DNA of 64,000 nucleotides from Nocardia sp. NBC_00508 (GTDB lineage: Bacteria > Actinomycetota > Actinomycetes > Mycobacteriales > Mycobacteriaceae): NCBI RefSeq assembly GCF_036346875.1, contig NZ_CP107852.1, forward strand, positions 1,426,001 to 1,490,000. Direction: 5' to 3'. The notes below the pieces were generated by a model that was not told the DNA's origin, searched no databases, and saw nothing but the letters and a program-made list of their open reading frames with translations. The translations under genes and the position numbers were made by a program. Numbering within the stretch: position 1 is the first letter of the stretch; each line of letters opens with the position of its first letter. Shown piece after piece: positions 1-7,910 of the stretch.

Positions 1-1
1 G

Positions 2-106
2 TCGATCTCACACGGCACCGGCGATTTCACCCGCGCCTACGCGCGCCACGAGCCGATGCCGAACCAGCTCGCCGCCGCGAGGCGCGGGGAGAAAGCCCGC
101 GCCTGA
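2..106 (+). CDS. C-terminal end of a protein whose start lies outside the window
   Basis: The open frame enters from the left edge and stops at a TGA at 104-106, giving about 34 residues that end in a basic tail (RRGEKARA). Codon third positions are GC-rich, as expected of coding DNA in this genome. The piece is too short to assign a family. It converges on the ESX-like operon that ends at 164. It could also be chance open frame. Confidence 0.4.
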   Translation, partial: SISHGTGDFTRAYARHEPMPNQLAAARRGEKARA

Positions 107-163
107 GCGACCCGCCGCCGCACGGATGACGATGGCCTTCTTCGGGCCGTCCCTTCCGGCCGC

Positions 164-2491
164 TCAGATCTGCGGCGGCCCAACGGGTGGCGGACCGGCG
201 GGTTGCTGCGCTGTGGCCACGGGCGGCGGAGGTGGCGCCGCGATTCCGGGGTCGCCACCCGCGGCGCCGTCCAGGCCGGTCGGGTGGAAGAAGCCCGCGA
301 AATTCCCGTACTTTTCTTTCAGCGGGGGGTTGTGGGGATCCAGGGGAACGAGCTGGCCGTTGTCCAGGACAAACAGTCCGTTCTCGTTCTTGACGATCAG
401 CGCACTGTGTTTCTCCCACTGAAGAATATCGCCTGTCTTCAGCTCGCCGGGACCATTGACCACCGAGGGCGGATGCTCCGCTGTAATCTCACCCGCAGTG
501 CCCTTGTATGCGGACATGGCATCGAGGGCGACATTCTGGACCTGCTTCTGCAAAGCCTCCGCCACCGGCGGCGACGCCTTCACGTTCGTATTGTCGATCG
601 TGACATCCGCTGTCGTGCCCGGCGTCGTCACCGGCGGCGGAGTACCGGCGTAGGTCGGTGCCGTCACACCAGGAGGCTGCGCCTGAACGCCGGGGTTGGT
701 GTTGGTCGCCTGCTGCACCTGCCGGTTCCGGTCGCGTTGCCGTTCGTCACGCGAATCCCGGTCGTCGTAGCCTCTGTCATCGACGGGGAGACGGTTTCCT
801 TGGTTCCCAATACTCCCCAGCGCGGACGACAACGCCGCTTGCTGCGCGAATTGCCCCAATGCATCGCCAGTGTTACTGGGCGGGGGCGTGGGAGGGCTGG
901 GGGCCGTAACGGTTCCCGAGTCGTTTCCGGGGTTCTGCAACGCCGCATGCACCGCGGAAGCGAGGTCTGTGCCCGGCGGAGTATCACCACTACCGCTGTC
1001 CGAAATTTGCTGGGTGCCGGGCGGCGAATCCGTGGTGTCCGGCGAACCCAGATTCAAATCGTCCAACGTGGGGTTCGACTCTGCATCCGGGAACATCTCT
1101 TCTTGTCCGGGAGGTGTCTGATTCGGCGGCGGAGTAATGTTGGCGGGAGGAGTGACGTTGGCGGGAGGAGTGACGTTGTTCGGAGGAGCAGGATTTTGGT
1201 TGGCGGGCTTCTCTTCTTTCTCCTCGCCGGGCTTCTCTTCTTTCTTCTCGCCGGGCTTCTCTTCCTTCTCCGGTTCGGGCTCTATCCCATGCTCTTTCGC
1301 ATATTTAGCAGTTTCCTCCGCATACGCAACGACTTCTTTAACAGATTTATCGACCGCGTCACGCATCAACTTGTAGAGAGCATGTTCTTCGACAGGATCT
1401 TGGATACCAGCTTTTCCCCAGTGATCCTTGTATTGATAGTCTTTTCTTTTCTCGACTTCTTCCTTCGACCCTTCCGTCTTCCAGGCGTTCCAGCGATCCT
1501 CTTCCAGTTTGTTCGGGTCCCCGGTCAGGCTTTTCGCGATCGCATCGTTCGCATTATCCACCGCGGTGTGCATATTCTGGATACGAGTCAAGTTCTCGGC
1601 CGAAACCGCGCCAACCGCTTCGAAGAGTCCCTTATCCATCTTTTGCCAATCGGTATTCGTACGTCCGATTTCCTGGACAGTATAGTTGAAGGCCTCTCTC
1701 GTATCCCCTTTACCCTCGAGCTGCAGCTTATTGAGACGGCCTTCGTCGAGGTGCCAAGCCGTACCTTTGTTGTCCTTCGGATCCGTCAGAAGCTTCGGCA
1801 GCATCGAATCTTTCGGCATCCTTGGATTGATCTTGCCCATCTGAGCCTTGAGATAGTCCAGGTTCTTGTTCAGCACTTGCTGCCATGCGAGCAGACCCGC
1901 CGAGGGCTTATTTCCATCCTCCGGAACCTTGAGCTCCAGCTTGACATCTTTGAGCTGCGTACCCGCCTGCGGAAGGTTCTTATCCTTGGCATTCGGATCG
2001 GGCTTATCCTCATGCGCCTTTCCCCACGACGAGACGAACCCAGGAGTTTTCGAATTGTAATAGCCGTCCCACTCATTCGGCAGATTCCCCCGCACGGCCA
2101 CCACCGTACCGTCATTGGAGACGATGACCTTATCCGGCATCAGATCGTCGTCATCATCCCAATCACCTTCGCCGTCTTTCGGCCCCCCCGTCCATTCGGT
2201 AGTCGTACCGCGACCACCTCCCATTCCGCGGGGCGGCCCCTCGTTCTTCAGCTCGAGCCGGCGTTCTCCACTATGAAGAAAATTCTCGTCCTCGAAGACA
2301 AGTTTGTTGGTGCCGTCCTTTTGTTTGCTCTCCCCGAGCGTGTTGACGATTTCATTCTTACCGTCAGGATTGACCTTCTCGACAACGGCCTTATTATCCC
2401 TGACCCCCATACGGTAGTTGCCGTTCTGGGAGTAGACCCAATTGTCGCCGCTGAGTTCGTCCCCCGGCTTGAATTCGGTTTTATTGCCCAC
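164..2491 (-). CDS. Large ESX-associated protein with lectin-like N-terminus and Pro- and Lys/Glu-rich linkers
   Basis: 775 residues and no signal peptide. Residues 1-150 form repeated beta-rich segments (NYRMGVRDNKAVV, SNDGTVVAVRG) that recall a bulb-type lectin fold. Residues ~190-400 look helical and charged. They are followed by Lys/Glu/Pro repeats (EEKPGEKKEEKP), TPP repeats (NVTPP, NITPP) and a long Pro/Gly/Asp/Thr-rich linker. A compact C-terminal domain (~655-740, with GDILQWEKHSALIV) resembles the second half of a cell-wall peptidase or CHAP fold, but I see no catalytic cysteine. It is the last gene of an operon headed by YbaB-like and EspC-like genes, which suggests a type VII secretion substrate or a surface effector. 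The mid-gene base composition is clearly AT-richer than its neighbours, a possible sign of transfer. The lectin and secretion roles are inference. Confidence 0.75.
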   Translation of the reverse strand: MGNKTEFKPGDELSGDNWVYSQNGNYRMGVRDNKAVVEKVNPDGKNEIVNTLGESKQKDGTNKLVFEDENFLHSGERRLELKNEGPPRGMGGGRGTTTEWTGGPKDGEGDWDDDDDLMPDKVIVSNDGTVVAVRGNLPNEWDGYYNSKTPGFVSSWGKAHEDKPDPNAKDKNLPQAGTQLKDVKLELKVPEDGNKPSAGLLAWQQVLNKNLDYLKAQMGKINPRMPKDSMLPKLLTDPKDNKGTAWHLDEGRLNKLQLEGKGDTREAFNYTVQEIGRTNTDWQKMDKGLFEAVGAVSAENLTRIQNMHTAVDNANDAIAKSLTGDPNKLEEDRWNAWKTEGSKEEVEKRKDYQYKDHWGKAGIQDPVEEHALYKLMRDAVDKSVKEVVAYAEETAKYAKEHGIEPEPEKEEKPGEKKEEKPGEEKEEKPANQNPAPPNNVTPPANVTPPANITPPPNQTPPGQEEMFPDAESNPTLDDLNLGSPDTTDSPPGTQQISDSGSGDTPPGTDLASAVHAALQNPGNDSGTVTAPSPPTPPPSNTGDALGQFAQQAALSSALGSIGNQGNRLPVDDRGYDDRDSRDERQRDRNRQVQQATNTNPGVQAQPPGVTAPTYAGTPPPVTTPGTTADVTIDNTNVKASPPVAEALQKQVQNVALDAMSAYKGTAGEITAEHPPSVVNGPGELKTGDILQWEKHSALIVKNENGLFVLDNGQLVPLDPHNPPLKEKYGNFAGFFHPTGLDGAAGGDPGIAAPPPPPVATAQQPAGPPPVGPPQI
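1121..1190 (-). repeat. Tandem 18-bp repeat coding for N-x-TPP units
   Basis: Two exact 18-bp copies (1140-1157 and 1158-1175) are flanked by one degenerate copy on each side. They encode a six-residue NVTPPA-type unit inside the 775-residue protein. The copy number is probably variable between strains. Confidence 0.85.
1205..1271 (-). repeat. Tandem 24-bp repeat coding for Lys/Glu/Pro units
   Basis: Nearly three copies of a 24-bp unit start at 1205, 1229 and 1253. The second copy differs from the first by one base. They encode EEKPGEK-type octapeptides in the charged linker of the 775-residue protein. Confidence 0.85.
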
Positions 2492-2594
2492 CGGTACAAC
2501 CCCCGATCAGAGTGTAATAATGCAACGCCCGCGCGGGCAAGAAACGGTCACGAAATACTCCCACCAGGACACCGGCGAGCCTTACAAGTCAAGC

Positions 2595-2906
2595 CTACGG
2601 TTCCCTGCGGCGCACGCTGGCGGCGCCATCGATGTCCCCATTATCGAATTCGGTCGCACTCGAATAAGACTGATTTTCCACACCAACTCGCTTGTCGCCG
2701 ATCTCGGTGTAGGCGTCGCTGCTGACTTTCATGTACTTCCTGGTACCCTGGGTGAAATGGAGTGCGGCGTTGCCGAACATTTCCTCGATGTCGTCCTCCC
2801 AGGGAGGGTCCCCACCTGCCCGCTGGTACGGCTCTGCACTTGCGGCACCGTTGCTGGCGCCCGCCCTACGCATGTCGTCCGAATCGTGTTCCAGCTTGTC
2901 GCTCAT
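2595..2906 (-). CDS. EspC/WXG100-like type VII secretion target
   Basis: 103 residues from the ATG at 2906 (MSDKLEHD). TTG and GTG starts just upstream, near GGAGG and GGGAG motifs, are alternatives. The protein is small, acidic, helical and Cys-free, with a GDPPWEDD segment followed by a long helix. This is the pattern of Nocardia/Mycobacterium type VII secretion target proteins of the EspC group. It sits 103 bp upstream of the large lectin-like protein in the same operon, so the two may be secreted together. Family assignment rests on pattern recognition of the GDPPW motif, size and context. Confidence 0.7.
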   Translation of the reverse strand: MSDKLEHDSDDMRRAGASNGAASAEPYQRAGGDPPWEDDIEEMFGNAALHFTQGTRKYMKVSSDAYTEIGDKRVGVENQSYSSATEFDNGDIDGAASVRRREP

Positions 2907-2998
2907 ATCGGCGAACACTCTCCCTTCCAACCGTCCTCCCGATTCTCCCGCATCCCCATCCTTGGGAAATGAGACGAGATCCTCAGGAACGGCCGGAA

Positions 2999-3373
2999 TC
3001 AGTACCCCGCGCCGAACTCGATCTTCTCCTGGAGCTGGTACTCGGCTTCGGTCGGCAGTTCCAAGGCGTCGGCGACGACCGGCGACACACCACGGTTCAG
3101 CAGTTCCGCGCGTCGACCGACCCGAGCCTTCAGGTGGGCCAATCGGGCGACTCTCCGGATTTCACCGGCAAGCCAGCTGTCGGTGTTCTCCCACACTTCG
3201 TCGCCGAGGTGCAGGCCGACGATCCTGCCGCTCTGGTCACACCCCACCCCTACCGAATAGTCGGGATTGAACACCTCGTAGATCCGACTGGAAGTACCTG
3301 ACGGAACTTCGCTGCCCTCCCCCGTTCCCCCCCAAGTCTCCAGTGCAGTCACCGTGCCGCTCCCGAGGACCAT
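2999..3373 (-). CDS. Small YbaB-like protein of the ESX-type operon
   Basis: 124 residues from the ATG at 3373 (MVLGSGTV). A longer reading from 3445 overlaps the upstream gene and is less likely. The strand-rich core (SVGVGCDQSGRIVGLHLGD) followed by a helix with RRVARLAHLKARVGRR matches the layout of YbaB/EbfC-type nucleoid-associated modules, which often occur beside ESX genes in actinobacteria. The gene begins 16 bp after the stop of the preceding YbaB-like gene, so the two probably come from one transcript and may form a heteromer. The exact family is uncertain. Confidence 0.65.
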   Translation of the reverse strand: MVLGSGTVTALETWGGTGEGSEVPSGTSSRIYEVFNPDYSVGVGCDQSGRIVGLHLGDEVWENTDSWLAGEIRRVARLAHLKARVGRRAELLNRGVSPVVADALELPTEAEYQLQEKIEFGAGY

Positions 3374-3389
3374 CCATCGACTCCGCGCC

Positions 3390-3719
3390 TCACTCGCCCG
3401 ACCACGGCACCTCGGGCAGCTTCGTCTCCCGGATAGTGAGCTCATGCTGCCGCATGGCGTCGAGTGTGCTCTCCCGGATCGCAGCCATGATGTCGGCCAC
3501 GAGTTCGTGACTGTTGGCGGAATGAGCGATTGTGCCGGGGGCGATGTACAGATCGGTGAGCCTGCCCATCGCGTCCACTTCCGGAATCACCCGAGAACTA
3601 GGTGAAGGACGCCTGGCGCGGATGCGGTCGACTCGTTCCAGCATCTCATCAACGGCATGGACGGAAGCGCGACCGGACTCGAGCGCCGAGATGGTATCGG
3701 GATGCATCATGGTCGCCAT
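3390..3719 (-). CDS. YbaB/EbfC-family protein
   Basis: 109 residues from the ATG at 3719, chosen because GGAGGAG lies eight bases upstream. The layout is helix-strand-helix: an N-terminal helix (HAVDEMLERVDRIRA), a central stretch (RVIPEVDAMGRLTDLYIAPG) and a C-terminal helix (LVADIMAAIRESTLDAMRQ). This is the YbaB/EbfC architecture, small dimers that bind DNA or act as adaptors. In nocardiae such genes commonly precede EspC-like and large ESX substrates, as here. DNA binding is known for the family and not shown by this sequence. Confidence 0.7.
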   Translation of the reverse strand: MATMMHPDTISALESGRASVHAVDEMLERVDRIRARRPSPSSRVIPEVDAMGRLTDLYIAPGTIAHSANSHELVADIMAAIRESTLDAMRQHELTIRETKLPEVPWSGE

Positions 3720-3721
3720 AG

Positions 3722-3898
3722 TCACAACTCCTCCAGCAGGCTGCCGATGATCCCCGCGGCACCAAAGTCGGGTCCTCCACCACTCCTGACACTATCCTCC
3801 CAGAGTCCCCAGTAATGGGAATGTTTCTGGAGGAGGGCAAAGCAGACGACGTGTGCGGGACTTCCGATTCGCCCGCCTGCCTTCGCACCGGTACGCAT
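3722..3898 (-). pseudogene. Short ORF or frameshifted lipoprotein remnant
   Basis: One frame gives 58 residues (start MRTGAKAGG, end SLLEEL) whose stop overlaps the ribosome-binding region of the YbaB-like gene. In a second minus-strand frame just upstream (about 3925-4019) there is a convincing lipobox-like stretch (ILAAALVGIGGC). Neither frame alone makes a normal lipoprotein, so together they look like a lipoprotein gene broken by a frameshift between about 3900 and 3930. Alternatively the downstream part is a genuine small gene of the ESX-type operon. Confidence 0.35.
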
Positions 3899-3995
3899 GC
3901 CGCCTCGTGCAACACAGCCGATCGTGACTCGCGTGGCGTGGCCGCGGCTCGGCTCGAGCAACCGCCTATTCCCACCAGTGCCGCGGCGAGGATTG

Positions 3996-5744
3996 TCACC
4001 ACCGTGAGGCGGAGGATCTTCCACTGAACTGCGGCCGGAGAACGCGATTCGCGACGATGCGCACGCGCTGCCACCAACCGTATTGCAGGGAGCACACACT
4101 GGCCACGACCTCCCAGACACTGAACACCCGGTGAGCTCCCGGAAGCAGGTGGACACGGGCGGCGCCGGACGTGGACCCAGCCGCCCGGTAATGCTGTTGC
4201 AGCTCGCGATAATTCCAGCGGAGTTCGTCGGTGTCACCGCCCTCTTGGTACGAGTCCCGGTACACCCGGTGGCGGTAGTTGATCCAGGCCAGCACGTTTC
4301 CTGCCTGCCCGAACCATTCGCTCGAAGTGAGCGCATGGTGTGGTGGCCTGCTCGCGCCCGCAAGGCTGGTGGTCAGATCCGACCGGCGCCGGTAGAGGTG
4401 GATGCCCGAGCTCTGGTCGGCGTGCCCGAGTTCGGTGAGCACGGTGGGCACGAGTCGACGTGCCAGCCACCGGAGGTCGGGCGTGCGCAGCATGTGTTCG
4501 AGCACTCTTCCTTCGGTTTCGGCGAGCGTCTTTCGCGCTGGGCCACCGACTCGTCGGCGGTACCGGTCGAGCCAGAGCAGGGCGGGCATGTATCGGCCCT
4601 GGACCCACAGGCTGGCGCCGATGCGCTCCACGCGCGTGATGTCCGTGCGCGGGCGGGCTCGCCACCACAATCGGCGAACCTCGTTCCAGCGGCCCGCTTC
4701 CCACAGCACGGCACTGGTGACCGCTCGAACCTGCTCGGCCGGGAGTGCGGGAGCCACCGTGGGAAGCAGCGACCTGACCTCGCCGATGAGCCCGACGTCC
4801 AGGTACAGATGAAAACTCGCCTCCGGTCGCTTGGTGTCGTCGCTCGGGATGGACGGTCGCACCGGTGCGCGGGGTGCTGGAGACCCGAGCGGCGGCAGGC
4901 CCCACTGGTCGGCCAACCGGCGCAACAGGAAATCGGTCGGGCCGCAGAGCACGGTCAGTTCGGCACCCCGCGCGCGCAGGATGTCGAACAGAGTCAACGC
5001 CGGATCCTCTGGGCGCGGCACGATTACGTGCGGAGTGTGGGCACTGTGCGACAGCCAGATGACGTGGTGGCCGCGCAGCGCGTTCGGCGGCAGGGCCGCG
5101 ATGGCGGCATTGACGTCGAAGAAATCACTGCCGCTGTAACCGGCGACCAGCACCAACGGCCGCGAGGTGAGCAGGGTCAGGAACCGCGTGGCCACATCGA
5201 GTGGGAAGCCCTTCTCGATGCGTGCCAGCGTCGCGCCGAGTTCGTCACCGCCGCCCACGGCGCCGTGGAAATGCAGCAGGTTCGGCGCAGGCCAGGTGGC
5301 CGTGCCCGCGGCGCGTTCGATGCATCGGTCGAAGTTGGCGGTCAGATGCCCGCCGCCGAGGGCCAAGTGCCGGGCGAAGAACCGGTGCAGCCGGTTGGGT
5401 TCGGCGTCGGCGACGTCGGGGATGGACTGGTCGATCGCCTGGGCACCGTGGACCCGGGCCGCAACGCCGAGCACGGTTTCCAGGCGAGGCGGCCTGGGAT
5501 CGATGGAAGGTGGCAGGTCAGGACAGATCGGTTGATCGATCGAACCGATGGCGCGGTGCAGGGCCTCGATCGTGTCGAGCGTGCCAGGAAGGAAGAACGC
5601 GTCGAAGATCCGTTGGGTCAGCTCCTTTCCGGTGGGCAGCGAGGACGGCCCTTCGACGGACAACCCGGCTCCGGTCCATGCGGTCACCTCGCGCGCGGCG
5701 ACCCCCGCGAGGTCGTCGAGCAATCGGCGTACGTCCATTGCCAT
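3996..5744 (-). CDS. SIR2-like NAD-binding protein with C-terminal repeat-like region
   Basis: 582 residues. The N-terminal ~230 residues carry the SIR2 signature set: GAGLS at 25-29, TANFD at 135-139, HFHGA at 158-162 and GYSGSDFFD at 202-210. These are the NAD-binding and catalytic positions of SIR2-fold NAD hydrolases such as those in Thoeris and other defence systems. Residues ~300-550 are helical, rich in Trp/Arg/Leu and resemble TPR-type repeats, perhaps a sensor or protein-interaction region. The last gene of a four-gene operon, it begins 5 bp after the VWA gene. NAD hydrolysis is inferred from motifs. Deacylase activity is the alternative but is less typical of this SIR2_2-like layout. 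Confidence 0.85.
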   Translation of the reverse strand: MAMDVRRLLDDLAGVAAREVTAWTGAGLSVEGPSSLPTGKELTQRIFDAFFLPGTLDTIEALHRAIGSIDQPICPDLPPSIDPRPPRLETVLGVAARVHGAQAIDQSIPDVADAEPNRLHRFFARHLALGGGHLTANFDRCIERAAGTATWPAPNLLHFHGAVGGGDELGATLARIEKGFPLDVATRFLTLLTSRPLVLVAGYSGSDFFDVNAAIAALPPNALRGHHVIWLSHSAHTPHVIVPRPEDPALTLFDILRARGAELTVLCGPTDFLLRRLADQWGLPPLGSPAPRAPVRPSIPSDDTKRPEASFHLYLDVGLIGEVRSLLPTVAPALPAEQVRAVTSAVLWEAGRWNEVRRLWWRARPRTDITRVERIGASLWVQGRYMPALLWLDRYRRRVGGPARKTLAETEGRVLEHMLRTPDLRWLARRLVPTVLTELGHADQSSGIHLYRRRSDLTTSLAGASRPPHHALTSSEWFGQAGNVLAWINYRHRVYRDSYQEGGDTDELRWNYRELQQHYRAAGSTSGAARVHLLPGAHRVFSVWEVVASVCSLQYGWWQRVRIVANRVLRPQFSGRSSASRW

Positions 5745-5749
5745 GGCCC

Positions 5750-6544
5750 CTACCGCACGGTGGTCACGGGCGTGGGGACGAAACGCTGGCGTGTGAGATC
5801 GCCGATCGTCTTGCCGATGGTCAGCGCCGTCTCATCGGGATCGAGACCATCGAACCTGATCGGTCGCGCGTGCGGGAACGCGCGGATCCATTCGTCGGGC
5901 ACCTGGATCTTCTCCCCCGGGACGAGCAACCGCAGATCGTGCACACCGTACTCACGCAGCAGTCGCCTGCCGTCCTCCGAGTTCGCGGGCAGATCCGCGA
6001 GGATGGCGTCCGACACCAGCATCAGCACGAGGTCGCATGGCGGCGCCGAGACGGCGAACCCACGCATCTGGTCGAGCAGCGGACGCAGCAGCGTTTCGGA
6101 ACCCTCGTGCACCGGCACCGCGGGCAGGTGCGGGGTCGCGGCGGCGGGAGTCGGAGGGAACCGCACCCCGGATTCGAGCGCGAAATCCACCACCGCGATC
6201 TCGTCATCGGCCCGCAGGGTGTTGGGCAGGCTTGCCCACTCCTGCAATTGGGCCAGTGCCGCATCGCGGGCCGCCCCGAAGTCCCTCATCGACCCCGAGA
6301 CGTCCACTCCGATCACCAATCGCAGGCAGCTGGGACTGCGTGGGCCTGCGAGGGTGTAGGCGGTGAGCTTGGTCGGTTGGGCGGTGTCATCGCCGCCCGC
6401 CAGCTGACAGGCACCGAAGCCGAGCGCGGCCAGGAGCAGCAGCAATCCGACGGTCATGAGGACGAGCGCGCGGTAGCTACGCGGGTCCGGGGTGAGCGCT
6501 GGAAAACCGGCGGGGTCGGGCCCCGTGGACAACAAGCTTGGCAT
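5750..6544 (-). CDS. Membrane-anchored von Willebrand factor A (VWA) domain protein
   Basis: 264 residues. A single membrane helix at ~26-46 follows a short N-terminal tail. The rest is a VWA domain with the MIDAS motif DVSGSM at 81-86, a later VSDAIL for the third metal-binding loop, and alternating hydrophobic strands. VWA domains bind partner proteins through a divalent metal. The gene lies 10 bp downstream of the multi-spanning protein and 5 bp upstream of the SIR2 gene, so stoichiometric co-production is likely. It may tether the SIR2 protein to the membrane; that is inference. Confidence 0.85.
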   Translation of the reverse strand: MPSLLSTGPDPAGFPALTPDPRSYRALVLMTVGLLLLLAALGFGACQLAGGDDTAQPTKLTAYTLAGPRSPSCLRLVIGVDVSGSMRDFGAARDAALAQLQEWASLPNTLRADDEIAVVDFALESGVRFPPTPAAATPHLPAVPVHEGSETLLRPLLDQMRGFAVSAPPCDLVLMLVSDAILADLPANSEDGRRLLREYGVHDLRLLVPGEKIQVPDEWIRAFPHARPIRFDGLDPDETALTIGKTIGDLTRQRFVPTPVTTVR

Positions 6545-6554
6545 GGATCATCCC

Positions 6555-7910
6555 TCAACTGACCTGGCGACCGGAGACTCCGCCCAGCCAGCCGCGCTTG
6601 GTGGGTTCGTCGTCCTCGTCCGCGTTGTCGTCACGGTCACGGTGCAGCTCGTTCCATACCCGCTGGATCTTGTCGGTCAGCTGCTCGGGATCCCAGGGCC
6701 GGTAGCGGATCAGGACCTCACGGGCGCCTTCCAGAGCGCGTGACGGCGCCAATCCACGCTCGGGGTGGAGCAGGTACAAGGACTGCGGGGTAGGAATCCG
6801 CATGGCGCTGCGGTCGTCCTCGAACGCCATGGTGTCCAGCGCGGTCGGCTCGGGTGGCTCGGCGTGGACGCGCCTGGGATTCCCCCACAGCGCCTCACTG
6901 TCGCTGAGCAGCTTCGCGCCCACCGTCTCGATCCGCCAGGCCTGGTCGTAGCCGACCTCGATCCGGTTGCGCAACCCCACCCAGGCCTTGGCATGGGCAT
7001 CGTTCGCCTTGATGTGCTTCTTCTCCAGCTTGCGGAATTGCTTCGCGCGCCGCTTGTATTGCTGCCGGACCTCGGACACCAGGAAGGTCCGCGACGCCAT
7101 GTCGATCGTCAGCACCGCCCCGAACAGCGCGGCCATCGCCGTCGCGGGCAGGGTCGTGCCGCCGAGCGCGGTGCCGCTCTCGCCGAACCGGACCCCCACG
7201 AGCCAGACCACGGCGACGACCACCAGGGCGAACAGAATCACCGCGACGATGGCCCACCGGTGCCTGCGGGTGCTGATTCCCGGGTAGTCGTGAATCCATC
7301 GGTGGGCGAGTCCACCCGCCAGCCGCGCCGCGGCGATACCCGCCATCGGCACGAACAGCGCGAGCAGGTACGCATTGATGCGTTCCGGCTGGTACCACTC
7401 GACGCTCCGGTCGATGCCCTCGGCGAAAGTCGCGTACCAGAAGAAGAACTCGACCACGAGGACGACGATTTCGATCACGAGCAACACCCAGGGCGAGGCC
7501 AGCGGCCGGTTGTGATCGAACGCCTCGCGGTCGCGCGCCGTGTCGCCGGAGCGTGCGGGCGGACGCTTGGCTTCGGCGGCGCTCATCGGGGTCGTCCACT
7601 TGGGATGGTCGAGCAGCTTCACCAGCGCCGCCCAGCGCCGTTCGTTGGTGTGGGCGGTGGCGATCAATTGGTTGATCCGCCGGAGGAGTTTGCGGGCACC
7701 CTTCTGGTCGGCGGCGGCCAGCGAGTTGTCCACCGAGGCGAGCACCGACTTCTCGGGGCTGGTCAGCCCGTCCCCCGGGCTGGGGACGTGGGTGTCGCCG
7801 CGCGGCGTCCGCTGGTGCGTGGTCTTCAGGAAGTCCGCCAGCTCCCGGACTATCCGGCCGTGGTTGGACCCGCCGTCGCCGAGAAGCCGGGCGAGGAATC
7901 GTGATGTCAT
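6555..7910 (-). CDS. Four-helix membrane protein with long cytoplasmic coiled-coil tail
   Basis: 451 residues from the ATG at 7910, which overlaps the upstream stop as ATGA; longer readings would run into that gene. The N-terminal ~150 residues are soluble and helical. Four hydrophobic helices follow at roughly 160-180, 200-222, 238-260 and 272-294, then a basic, coiled-coil-like segment (QQYKRRAKQFRKLEKKH) and a charged C-terminus. No known family is recognised. Position and coupling suggest a membrane scaffold or channel between the OmpA/VWA lipoprotein and the VWA-SIR2 pair. Confidence 0.8.
   Translation of the reverse strand: MTSRFLARLLGDGGSNHGRIVRELADFLKTTHQRTPRGDTHVPSPGDGLTSPEKSVLASVDNSLAAADQKGARKLLRRINQLIATAHTNERRWAALVKLLDHPKWTTPMSAAEAKRPPARSGDTARDREAFDHNRPLASPWVLLVIEIVVLVVEFFFWYATFAEGIDRSVEWYQPERINAYLLALFVPMAGIAAARLAGGLAHRWIHDYPGISTRRHRWAIVAVILFALVVVAVVWLVGVRFGESGTALGGTTLPATAMAALFGAVLTIDMASRTFLVSEVRQQYKRRAKQFRKLEKKHIKANDAHAKAWVGLRNRIEVGYDQAWRIETVGAKLLSDSEALWGNPRRVHAEPPEPTALDTMAFEDDRSAMRIPTPQSLYLLHPERGLAPSRALEGAREVLIRYRPWDPEQLTDKIQRVWNELHRDRDDNADEDDEPTKRGWLGGVSGRQVS

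Noticed and set aside
203..2725. 840-residue plus-strand open frame opposite the ESX-type protein gene
   Set aside because: It is a GC-skew shadow: Arg-rich translation, no ribosome-binding site, and the minus strand carries the recognisable domains and repeats.
4083..6359. 758-residue plus-strand open frame opposite SIR2 and VWA genes
   Set aside because: Composition is Arg/Gly/Pro-rich without domains; the minus-strand genes have clear motifs and coupling.
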